DNA from: Phycisphaerae bacterium
GTDB lineage: Bacteria; Planctomycetota; Phycisphaerae; UBA1845
DNA: 43,146 bases
NCBI GenBank assembly: GCA_020056715.1
Contig: JAGVHG010000004.1
Span: 1 to 43,146 of the forward strand
Direction: 5' to 3'
The position numbers and the translations under genes are program-made. Of this stretch, positions 23,977 to 31,617 are shown one piece after another (position 1 is the stretch's first letter; each line of letters begins with the position of its first letter). A model generated the notes under the pieces. The model did no database searches, had not been told where the DNA came from, and saw only the letters and a list, made by a program, of their open reading frames with translations.

Positions 23977-24036
23977 CCACTGTTGGAACAACAGTGGTCT
24001 TCTTACCGGGACCAACCCACTGCTCAAGAGCAGTGG
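23977..24036. repeat. paired REP hairpins (BIME-like unit) upstream of the RAYT gene
   Basis: Hairpin A (CCACTGTTG...CAACAGTGG, 23977-23997, loop GAA) and hairpin B (CCACTGCTCAAGAGCAGTGG, 24017-24036) are separated by 19 bases. Identical A-linker-B units occur twice at 25888-26035. Hairpin B is almost the same as the single hairpins at 23281 and 23363. Confidence 0.92.
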
Positions 24037-24220
24037 CACACATTATCAGTGGCACCCCGGCGAAGAATTTGGCAGAGTCGGAGTATCAGATAGACCAGAG
24101 AATCAGCTCGCCCGGCGCACAGACAATAACGCCTCCCTCACGGAATTATCCGCACTACCGATACGATAAGGGCTCCAAGTTTCGCCACGATTGGCAGGAG
24201 ATAATTTAGCTAATTGCTAA

Positions 24221-25864
24221 TTAAAACGACGTGCCGCTCAGCCTGTAAGCATACCTCCCACTGTGACTATTCGGTGCGTCGGATGCATTAAGCCATTGGG
24301 GATAGGTGTCTGAATCGCTCCACAAGTCAGTCTGTCCCTGCTCCGCTGATTCCATAATATCGAAGCTGTTCCATGGTGATCCTGTTGCAATCACTGCTAG
24401 TCCGATTGAAATACTTTGCTGTGCGAGAACCTGGACTGCTGCAGGCTGAATATTGAATCGAACATCGTAGTCGTCCATAAACTCAAAGGGCGGAAAATAC
24501 CCAGTGTGCCCATACGTTGTTGGCCCCTGAGTTGGAACCCCAAAAAGCATGTTTCCGAGAATATTGCCAAGAGTTGGACTATTAAACATAGCTTGCTGTG
24601 AATCCCAGACTCTTATCTGATAATCCCAATTTTCTGGGGTTATCGGTCCCGCATCAGAAGTAATAATTGCTCTTAACTCTTTAAGCGTAACATTTTCTGT
24701 GGCAGTTACTGTTATCGGCGCAAGCGACCAAGTGCCTCCAGCACCCTGATCCCCCGGCCCACCTCCGGAAAGATAAAAGTAATTCCCATCCGTCATGCAC
24801 GAGGCCGGTGTCGTACAAATCGCCGGTTGTGGAGTAATGCTGTCTCTTAACACTACCTCGGCACTGGCCGCGCACGGGGTCGTTATCTTGATAATCACAT
24901 CGTTAAAATCAAATGCAATGCTTAACGGATTCCTGGTGCCAAGCTCATACGCAATGATGGTTTGATCGGATGCCAGGGTCACAAGCCCAGTCTCAGAGTT
25001 GATATAGCCCGACAACAGCGCGGGAATTGGGACCTGATTTCCGTAAGGCGGGTGCACGCCCTTCTGATTAGCTATGGTGAAAAAATTGTCTCCATTCACC
25101 AACACTATGGCATTATTGAGGTCGTCGCTTGGAATCTCACGGTGAAAGGTGGGTACGGCGAAATCCGGGTACGCAACCCTCCCGTTGAGAAGCAGCGATC
25201 CCCCGGCGCTAATATCGACGACGCTGGTTGCGCCGACGGTGAGATCGCTTCCGCCGAACTGGGGCGTCCAGGCGCCCGCACCGACCTTGGAATCCACGCG
25301 GACGGGGGCGGGCGGGCCGTTGAGGCCCCACGTCATCTCCAAGGCCAGGACCTCCAGCGCGGCCGTGGAGTTGCACGTCGTGGTGATCGAGTAGGCGCCG
25401 ACGTGGATGCTCTTCGAGAACCTCGATCGTCGTTCGTAGACCACGATGGGGGGACTGTTGTCTTGCAGCATGATCTGCTGGCGATAGCCGATCAGTTGAC
25501 GGGTCACAGGGTCGAAGACGGCCCGGTTCTCCACCATCGCGGAGCGGGGCGGCTCCAAGGGCAGGTGATACCGCGTGAGCAAGGCCATGAAGGCCTCCGG
25601 CTCGACCTCCATTCCAACAGGCGGGGCGTGCTCGCGGACCGCGCTGAGCAGATCGGTCACCAGGTGCGGGCTGGCCGCACCGCGGAACAGGTCCGCGAAG
25701 GGACCGGGTAGGACCGCATAGATGGGCGCGGGTTCCTCGATCGGCCTCGGCGTTGAAACCACGATCGGCCGGGGTCGCGACCTGGATCGTTGTGCTTGAG
25801 CGGAGGTCGTGCTGACCGCGAGGACCAGAAACGCCGCCGCCCAAACGACTCTTCCTCGTCTCAT
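24221..25864 (-). CDS. secreted protein of unknown function with mosaic composition
   Basis: 547 residues from ATG 25864 (MRRGRVVWAAAFLVLAVSTTSAQA, a signal peptide). The frame stays open upstream only because REP hairpins have no stops. After residues rich in Arg and Pro (SRSRPRPIVVSTPRPIEEP), the N-terminal part has no recognised domain. The C-terminal part is beta-rich with paired cysteines (TTPCAA, AICTTPASC). Composition changes near 25150: about residues 1-240 are GC-rich like the neighbours, while the rest is visibly AT-richer. This suggests fusion of host and acquired sequence. Role unknown; probably exported or cell-surface. Confidence 0.7.
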   Translation of the reverse strand: MRRGRVVWAAAFLVLAVSTTSAQAQRSRSRPRPIVVSTPRPIEEPAPIYAVLPGPFADLFRGAASPHLVTDLLSAVREHAPPVGMEVEPEAFMALLTRYHLPLEPPRSAMVENRAVFDPVTRQLIGYRQQIMLQDNSPPIVVYERRSRFSKSIHVGAYSITTTCNSTAALEVLALEMTWGLNGPPAPVRVDSKVGAGAWTPQFGGSDLTVGATSVVDISAGGSLLLNGRVAYPDFAVPTFHREIPSDDLNNAIVLVNGDNFFTIANQKGVHPPYGNQVPIPALLSGYINSETGLVTLASDQTIIAYELGTRNPLSIAFDFNDVIIKITTPCAASAEVVLRDSITPQPAICTTPASCMTDGNYFYLSGGGPGDQGAGGTWSLAPITVTATENVTLKELRAIITSDAGPITPENWDYQIRVWDSQQAMFNSPTLGNILGNMLFGVPTQGPTTYGHTGYFPPFEFMDDYDVRFNIQPAAVQVLAQQSISIGLAVIATGSPWNSFDIMESAEQGQTDLWSDSDTYPQWLNASDAPNSHSGRYAYRLSGTSF

Positions 25865-25887
25865 GTTCCGAAACCTCCGTATGTGTG

Positions 25888-26035
25888 CCACTGTTGGAAC
25901 AACAGTGGTCTTTCCTCCGGGGCAAACCCACTGCTCAAGAGCAGTGGCACTCCGTCGTGTCACTCCGTCCGTGTGCCACTGTTGGAACAACAGTGGTCTT
26001 CCTTCCAAGACAAACCCACTGCTCAAGAGCAGTGG
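25888..26035. repeat. two complete BIME-like REP units
   Basis: Hairpins A at 25888-25908 and 25976-25996, and hairpins B at 25928-25947 and 26016-26035, form two tandem A-linker-B units. They lie between the start of the secreted-protein gene and the stop of the IPTL-CTERM gene. The second hairpin B overlaps that stop. Confidence 0.92.
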
Positions 26036-26355
26036 CACACACCGTCAGCGGCACCCCGTCCGCGCACCCTATTCCTGTCGAGAATTAACGTACTGACGAT
26101 GACGATCGACAGGGTGAGGATGACCAACCCCCATTCGCCCACCGTGGGAATGTTGCAGAGCGCGCCGTCGGCGGCGCAGGTGGTGTTTGGGCCAAGGGGC
26201 GTACCGGGGCAGAACTCCGGCGGGAAGTTGATGCACTCCCCGACGTGCTTGCAACAGGCCTGAAGCTCGATGCCTGCGGACGCCGGTGCGCTGCCAAAGG
26301 CGACAACGAAACCAACGACCAAGCCTGATCGGCGCGTGAAACGACAGCCCCTCAT
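26023..26355 (-). CDS. small secreted IPTL-CTERM protein
   Basis: 110 residues. The signal peptide ends near SAPASAG. A short Cys-rich core follows (ACCKHVGECINFPPEFCPG with two more Cys pairs), and then the IPTL-CTERM sorting signal: IPTVGEWG, a hydrophobic span (LVILTLSIVIVSTLIL) and basic DRNRVRGR. Such signals are recognised by a dedicated exosortase/sorting system at the membrane. The mature region is only about 40 residues. The last residues (GAADGVCHCS) are encoded by a REP hairpin, which supplies the stop. So the native end was probably soon after RGR. No sorting enzyme gene is in the window. Confidence 0.78.
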   Translation of the reverse strand: MRGCRFTRRSGLVVGFVVAFGSAPASAGIELQACCKHVGECINFPPEFCPGTPLGPNTTCAADGALCNIPTVGEWGLVILTLSIVIVSTLILDRNRVRGRGAADGVCHCS

Positions 26356-26434
26356 TGGAACGGCCCTCGACGATTAAGAAAGCGCCAATATAGCTCATTC
26401 TGCCGGGGTATGTCAATAGGTGCGTATGATGCAT

Positions 26435-27142
26435 CTAAGGCCAACTTGCGGCGCAAAGGAGGGCCTGAAGGTTGTCCTCCCAGCAACGCTTGGGGGAATG
26501 GCGCAAGGGAAGTTCGAGGGTGACGGTGGCGATGTTGTGTTCCACGCCGGCCCAGGCGCCGAAGCTGCCGGGCGTGGCATATCCGATCGAGGCCGTGACC
26601 GGATAGCGGTTGTGCCGCCGCATCGCCAATGCCAACGCGCGGCCGGGGCCGTCGTAGTTGTTGCAGTACCGATCGTCGCCGATGGAGTGGATGGTCACAA
26701 TCCGTGAGGGTCGATAGCGCTTGACGACGCGCATGACCGCCTCCGTCTCCGGCTCACTCGCGGGGGACGGCCCGCCGTACATCCGGCTCCGCCGCGAGGT
26801 GCGCGTCCAGTTGCGAGTCGGAAAATTGCGGTTGATATCGACTTGATGGGCATTGCGGCGTTTGCGCTTCGCGTATCCGTCGGGGTTCACCAACGGGACG
26901 ACGACCCAACGGGCGCCGTCCGAGGCGGCCCGATCGGCGCGCAAAAGATCAATCCATCGCCGCGCCAGGAAGACGCTCTTGGGTTCATCACCGTGAAAGC
27001 CGCCCAGCATCAGCACGGTGTGCTTCGCGGGGCCGGGGAAGGCGTACGCGTCGATGGCCCGCCCCTCGACGGAGCGGCCCAGGGTGAACGTCATCCCAAA
27101 TATCATAGGGGGGTCGTACGAGGATGGTGGCTCATGAATCAC
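26435..27142 (-). CDS. M14-family zinc carboxypeptidase (murein peptide amidase-like)
   Basis: 235 residues. Zinc ligands appear as HGDE in GGFHGDEPKS (near 50-53) and His in TIHSIGDD near 155. The catalytic Glu is in ATVTLELP near 210, and the substrate-binding Arg is in VDINRNFPTRNW. The layout and short length resemble MpaA-type amidases, which trim peptidoglycan peptides. No signal peptide is seen, so it may act on recycled murein peptides in the cytoplasm. The ATG at 27142 has GAGG upstream, but both come from a family 1 repeat; an ATG at 27106 is also possible. Confidence 0.85.
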   Translation of the reverse strand: MIHEPPSSYDPPMIFGMTFTLGRSVEGRAIDAYAFPGPAKHTVLMLGGFHGDEPKSVFLARRWIDLLRADRAASDGARWVVVPLVNPDGYAKRKRRNAHQVDINRNFPTRNWTRTSRRSRMYGGPSPASEPETEAVMRVVKRYRPSRIVTIHSIGDDRYCNNYDGPGRALALAMRRHNRYPVTASIGYATPGSFGAWAGVEHNIATVTLELPLRHSPKRCWEDNLQALLCAASWP

Positions 27143-27180
27143 CCCTCACCCGGCCTCTCCCCTCAAGGGGAGAGGGGTTT
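27139..27180. repeat. family 1 palindromic repeat
   Basis: CACCCCTCACCCGGCCTCTC and the complementary GGGGAGAGGGG form the hairpin, which overlaps the annotated start of the M14 peptidase gene and follows the stop of the small gene at 27191. Confidence 0.8.
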
Positions 27181-27190
27181 ACAGACACAG

Positions 27191-27457
27191 CTAGTGCACA
27201 AGCTCCCGACCGTGTTTGGTGAGCGCGGCGGCCATGATCTGTTGACCGTCGGCGTTCTGGAGCGAACCGGCCCACACCAGCCCCTCGCGCCGGAGGGTCT
27301 CGAGCCAGTCGGCCATGAGATCGGCACACTGCTCGGCGCTGTGCCCCGAATGATTCGTGACCTCGTGAACGAGTTCAAATTCCGTCAACGGCCCCGTGCG
27401 CAGGCGCCGCAAGATCACCAGTTGGTGCTGGGCCAGGGATTCGAGGGTTTCAATCAT
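27191..27457 (-). CDS. small putative winged-helix protein
   Basis: About 88 residues (MIETLESLAQHQLVILRRLR onward). Helical segments, then LTEFELVHEVTN and LETLRREGLVWAGSLQNADGQQIMAAALTKHGREL, resemble a small winged-helix DNA-binding domain with a Ser/Gln-containing wing. A GTG at 27469 in the same frame is the other possible start. The gene is leftward, about 50 bases before the M14 peptidase. It may be a transcriptional regulator, but this is a shape-based guess. Confidence 0.55.
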   Translation of the reverse strand: MIETLESLAQHQLVILRRLRTGPLTEFELVHEVTNHSGHSAEQCADLMADWLETLRREGLVWAGSLQNADGQQIMAAALTKHGRELVH

Positions 27458-27469
27458 CGCCGCTCTCAC

Positions 27470-28046
27470 AATCGGTGCATCGGACCCGGGATCAGTCTTT
27501 CCTCGCCGTGCAACTCACGGGTTGCACGGCTGACGCAGGTTCCTGGCCGACTCCCGCTCCACTCGCTGGGAGCGCTGGATTCTACGCTCCAGCCTCGTCG
27601 CGGTCCAATCGTTTTCGAAAAGGTTTTGCCAAGGAAATGCTCGCCCCAACGCTCACGGGCGTTGGGTCTGTCGCCCATAAGGGATTGACGGCTGACGCCT
27701 CTCGCGGCGACGATCATAGAAAGCCCCCCAGCTTAGCCCGTAATCAGCATTTACTCGCCGTATAGCTCACGGGTTGCACGGCTGACGGCTTGACGGGACA
27801 GATGGATTACTCCTATGATTCGCCCCGGAAGCCGCCCCGTGGCGGGTTCGATCGAACGAAGATGTAGGTCGGGGGATTGCCCCGACATTCGCGAGCGCAT
27901 TCCAACGAGTTGCGTCAGGTGTGCGAACCCGACGTGCGCGACCGATAGCGAAGAGCATATTTTCGTCGTGCAACTCACGGGTTGCACGGCCGAGTGGTGG
28001 ATTGTTCGGCTGGGGACAGCCGATGTCGACGGGCGGAGTTGGCGGT
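27470..28046. repeat. intergenic stretch with TCACGG-loop hairpins (family 4)
   Basis: No gene is supported in these 577 bases, the region between divergent genes. Four hairpins share the loop TCACGG: 27505-27530 (10-bp stem GCCGTGCAAC), 27645-27666 (stem CCCAACGC/GCGTTGGG), 27757-27782 (decayed stem) and 27967-27988 (stem CGTGCAAC). The stem differs completely at 27645 while the loop is kept. Any promoter for the lipoprotein gene must lie among them. Confidence 0.75.
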
Positions 28047-31000
28047 ATGCGAAGACCCATACGCTGGATGATCGGACTAGGGTGCCTCGCGGGTTTCATC
28101 GCGTTGGGGTCGATGGTCGTGGGGGTCGCGTCGTGCTCGACGGCGCCGACCGCTTTCCTCGTCCAAGGGGCGAGCCAACTCGGCAACGACCCACCGACGC
28201 TGACGATCACCGAGCCGATCGCGGACATCACGCGCGGCCAGGGTGATCCGTTCCTCATCCGGTGGATCGACGCCGACCGGGACTCGAACGCCAAGATCCG
28301 GTTCTCGCTGCTGAACACAGTAACAAATGTGCTTACAGCAACAAACGCGCTTATCGTTCTTGTGGAGGGCGTGAACGAGAACGACACAACCGGAATCGAC
28401 ACTCTCCAAGTCCCCACGGGCCTGATTCCGGTGGGCACGTACAATATTCAGGGCATTATCGCGGATGAAGACACCACCGTGGAAGTGTTCGCCATGACCA
28501 CAACCACCGGGACCACTCCAAAACGCGTGGTCGTCACCATGGTCGGGGCGGGCGGCGGACCTCAGACGGTTCCGCCGATACTCATGGTGACGGCGCCGGC
28601 GTTCAACCTGAGTGTGGCCCAGGATGACGAGTTGGTAGTGCGTGTCCAGCCTAACGCGATAGCCCCCGTGAACACCATCCCTTTCGACCCGGACAGTGAC
28701 GTCACGCTGTACCTGGTGCTCGACTTTAACCTTGACCCCAACAACGACGACCCCGTTAACTATGACCCCTCAGCGATCATCGACCTCGCTAACCCTGACC
28801 CCTCAGCGATCATCGTCTTGGAAACGCGCACCGTCGCCGCGGGCGCCTTCGGGGAAGAGGTCTTCACGAAGCGGATTGATTTGGCGAAGGTTCCTGCGCG
28901 TCCGGATGGTAAACCTTACTACATCCGTGTAACTGCGGATGATGGAACAAACCCCAGGGTGCATCAGTACGCCGTGGGGACCATCAACGTCGTGCAACTC
29001 GCGGCGGGGACGGTGGACCTTGCGGACATCGGAAAGAAGTTGTCCGGAGCGAGACTGTACGGGTTCAACCCCGGCGCTAACTTGGGATCCAGCGTCGCGT
29101 ACGTCCAAGATTTCGATGCGGACGGCATCGACGACTTCGTTGTGGTCGCCCGCTTTGGAAACCCTCAAAGCGTCGGCCCCGTCGGCGAGGCGTATTTACT
29201 CTACGGTCGCGACAAACTCCGCTTCGGCGGTACGATCTCGGTGAACTCCATCAGCCAAACGGTATCGGGCGTCGTGTTTCAAGCGCCGCCCGTGCGCACC
29301 CGGTCCATTCCTGACTTCTTCGCCCGAACCGAGGGCATCACCGACGTCAGCTTCATTCGCGACATGTCGGGCGATGGACGTCCCGAGCTGCTCTTCGCAC
29401 TCCCGCACGTTCACGGCGCCTATGACTCAACCGACTACGACCCCGGGGACGAGAATCCGACGGATATCAATCCGTTTGGTTGTTATCCAGACCCCTATGT
29501 CAACAACTTTACGGACTCAGCGAGAGATTGGGGCTTCTTCGCCGGCGGGATGGCCGTATTGGTGAATAGCCAGAACCGGGATAACGATCCGACCATCACC
29601 CCAAGACCGCTCCGTCTCGACACGACGGCCATCGCACTGGAATACAGTGGTCAATGGGCGGGCATTGTACTAGACGGAGAAGGCGATAGTGCATCCGGCT
29701 TCATCTATCCACGCGCGGACAACGCGAATGTGGACCCGCTAGGTAGCGATCCTTCTGAACAATTCCGAATCGCGGGTGCGCGTTTTATCGCAGGCGGGTT
29801 CGATTACATCTTCCAGTATGAACGGGCAAGAGAGGACTTGTTCGGTCAGAACGTGAATTCGCTCGGCGACCTCACCGGTGACGGTCTCGACGAGATTATC
29901 ATCTCATCGCCGCGCAACGAGCGCTACTTACACGATCTCGTTCCCGTCCCGGAACTTGGTTACAGCCCACTTTCGGAGTCTACTATGTTCGTTGGGAGCA
30001 TCACCGTGCTCCCCGGCAGAAACTACAACCTCGAGTCCCAGCGGGACCTTGACGATGGTACGGGCACCTCGACCACACCTTTCCTGGACCACCACAACCA
30101 TGGGAGTGGTGGTAGTTGCACGTCCACTCCGCCCTCGGGCCGGCACTACGATATACCGGTGCAGATGTTCGAGATTTTCTCCGAAGACATCGACGACATG
30201 CTCGGCGGCGGAAGGTCCGCGGGAGATTTCAATCAAGACGGTTTGGATGACATCTTGTGCGGGGCGTCGCTGAATGACCGTCGCACGACGCTATTGGATA
30301 CCGGGGCCACTTACATCATCTACGGGCGGACGACCTTCGGTGAAATCCAGTTGATACGCGCCGACGATTCGCAGTTACGTCCGCCGATGCTGCGGATTCG
30401 GGGATTGTCCACTGGCGATCAAATCGGTTGGCGGCAAACGGCCGGGCTGGACGTCAACGGCGACCGCATCGACGACGTGTTCATCGGCTCGCCGAGGGTT
30501 GACTTCGGCGATGTGACCGGCTCGAAATGCGACACGGTCGATCCCAACGATCTTCGCGAAGTTTCCTTCCACGACTGTCAGGTCGCCTTCGGAGACGAGG
30601 TCTTCTTCGGCGACTACTGCAAAGTATTCGACTACGACAACGACGGGGACATCGACGACGACGATCGCTGCGTGTTCTGCTGCCTCTCCGACGACTGTGA
30701 GCCGGACAGCACGTGCGTGCACGGTCGCAACCCGTTGACTTGCTGCGAACATTTGGTGGACAACGGTTTTGTGGGGATCGTCTTCGGCGGGCAGACCACC
30801 GACGGCGACCGAGATATCACTCAAGTCGGCACCACCGATCTTGCGGGGGTTGTGTTCTACGGCGGCAAGGCCGGGGACCGGGCGGGTATGGACGTGAGTT
30901 CCGCCGGGGATTTCAATCACGACGGCTTCGGCGACATCCTCATCGCCGCGCCCGGCGAGAGGCGTCTGGATAACGCAGGCCGCGAGCGAGTCGGCGTGGT

Positions 31001-31379
31001 GTACCTGGTCTTCGGCGGTACGCACCTGCAGAACCCCAGCGCCAAATGTAACGACAACCAGTTTTGCTGGAATCTGTCCGACCCCGAACGGGGTGTCGGC
31101 TCGCCGGAGTTGCCGGGGATCATTTTCTTAAGTCCGTACGTGGCGGGTCGCCCCAACGAGGCCGCCCCGACCACCGTTGGGTTCATCGGGGATATCAACC
31201 ACGACGGATACGGCGATATTCTCATCGGCAACCCCAAGGCCGACTTCATGGACCAAAGCTTCCCCCAGGAGGGCCCTAACGAACCCGGTTCTGACCCGTC
31301 CTCCGGCCGCCGTAGCGACGCCGGAGACGCCTACATCGTTTATGGGAGCAATTTCGGGAGCAACCGCTCCACTCCGTAA
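28047..31379 (+). CDS. large FG-GAP/integrin-like lipoprotein
   Basis: 1110 residues from ATG 28047, with CGGAG eight bases upstream. The signal peptide (MRRPIRWMIGLGCLAGFIAL) ends in a lipobox VASC. Residues of about 40-330 look like Ig-fold repeats (PPTLTITEPIADITRGQGDP). From about 345, at least seven FG-GAP units each hold an Asp-rich Ca-binding loop, for example DFDADGIDDF, DLTGDGLDEI, DFNQDGLDDI, DFNHDGFGDI and DINHDGYGDI, followed by SPR or APG. An inserted acidic, Cys-rich segment near 860 contains DYDNDGDIDDDDRC. It probably folds as a surface beta-propeller for adhesion or binding. NYDPSAII/NPDPSAII at about residue 240 is a small internal duplication. No partner gene is recognised. 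Confidence 0.88.
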   Translation: MRRPIRWMIGLGCLAGFIALGSMVVGVASCSTAPTAFLVQGASQLGNDPPTLTITEPIADITRGQGDPFLIRWIDADRDSNAKIRFSLLNTVTNVLTATNALIVLVEGVNENDTTGIDTLQVPTGLIPVGTYNIQGIIADEDTTVEVFAMTTTTGTTPKRVVVTMVGAGGGPQTVPPILMVTAPAFNLSVAQDDELVVRVQPNAIAPVNTIPFDPDSDVTLYLVLDFNLDPNNDDPVNYDPSAIIDLANPDPSAIIVLETRTVAAGAFGEEVFTKRIDLAKVPARPDGKPYYIRVTADDGTNPRVHQYAVGTINVVQLAAGTVDLADIGKKLSGARLYGFNPGANLGSSVAYVQDFDADGIDDFVVVARFGNPQSVGPVGEAYLLYGRDKLRFGGTISVNSISQTVSGVVFQAPPVRTRSIPDFFARTEGITDVSFIRDMSGDGRPELLFALPHVHGAYDSTDYDPGDENPTDINPFGCYPDPYVNNFTDSARDWGFFAGGMAVLVNSQNRDNDPTITPRPLRLDTTAIALEYSGQWAGIVLDGEGDSASGFIYPRADNANVDPLGSDPSEQFRIAGARFIAGGFDYIFQYERAREDLFGQNVNSLGDLTGDGLDEIIISSPRNERYLHDLVPVPELGYSPLSESTMFVGSITVLPGRNYNLESQRDLDDGTGTSTTPFLDHHNHGSGGSCTSTPPSGRHYDIPVQMFEIFSEDIDDMLGGGRSAGDFNQDGLDDILCGASLNDRRTTLLDTGATYIIYGRTTFGEIQLIRADDSQLRPPMLRIRGLSTGDQIGWRQTAGLDVNGDRIDDVFIGSPRVDFGDVTGSKCDTVDPNDLREVSFHDCQVAFGDEVFFGDYCKVFDYDNDGDIDDDDRCVFCCLSDDCEPDSTCVHGRNPLTCCEHLVDNGFVGIVFGGQTTDGDRDITQVGTTDLAGVVFYGGKAGDRAGMDVSSAGDFNHDGFGDILIAAPGERRLDNAGRERVGVVYLVFGGTHLQNPSAKCNDNQFCWNLSDPERGVGSPELPGIIFLSPYVAGRPNEAAPTTVGFIGDINHDGYGDILIGNPKADFMDQSFPQEGPNEPGSDPSSGRRSDAGDAYIVYGSNFGSNRSTP

Positions 31380-31504
31380 GCCGACCGCCTGTTAAATGAG
31401 TCCCACAACTGTACGGACAACCAACCTTCCTCGAACCGGCGTAGGCCCAGCCGCGTAGTATGCCCGACCGCTCTAAGCGGTTGGGTTGCGCCCCGATAGG
31501 GTGA

Positions 31505-31527
31505 CCCACCTCTTTAGAGGTGGGGGA
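31505..31527. repeat. family 3 palindromic repeat
   Basis: An exact copy of the hairpin seen inside the ABC ATPase gene (CCCACCTCTTTAGAGGTGGG). Here it is intergenic, about 110 bases before the metal ATPase gene. Confidence 0.8.
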
Positions 31528-31583
31528 ACGCCTTTCGTAAAAGTGATGGGGCATCCATCGCTCGCTTGGGCTTGCGGCTCGGA

Positions 31584-31589
31584 TATAAT
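31584..31589 (+). promoter_or_regulatory. -10 element TATAAT before the metal ATPase gene
   Basis: TATAAT lies 29 bases before the ATG at 31618, preceded by GGA. A matching -35 is not obvious. GGAG (31603-31606) is the ribosome-binding site. Confidence 0.4.
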
Positions 31590-31617
31590 GTAAACCCAAT
31601 ACCGGAGATTCCATCGC

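Noticed and set aside
25865-26038. N-terminal extension of the secreted mosaic protein
   Set aside because: It is translated REP hairpins; the signal peptide starts only at 25864.
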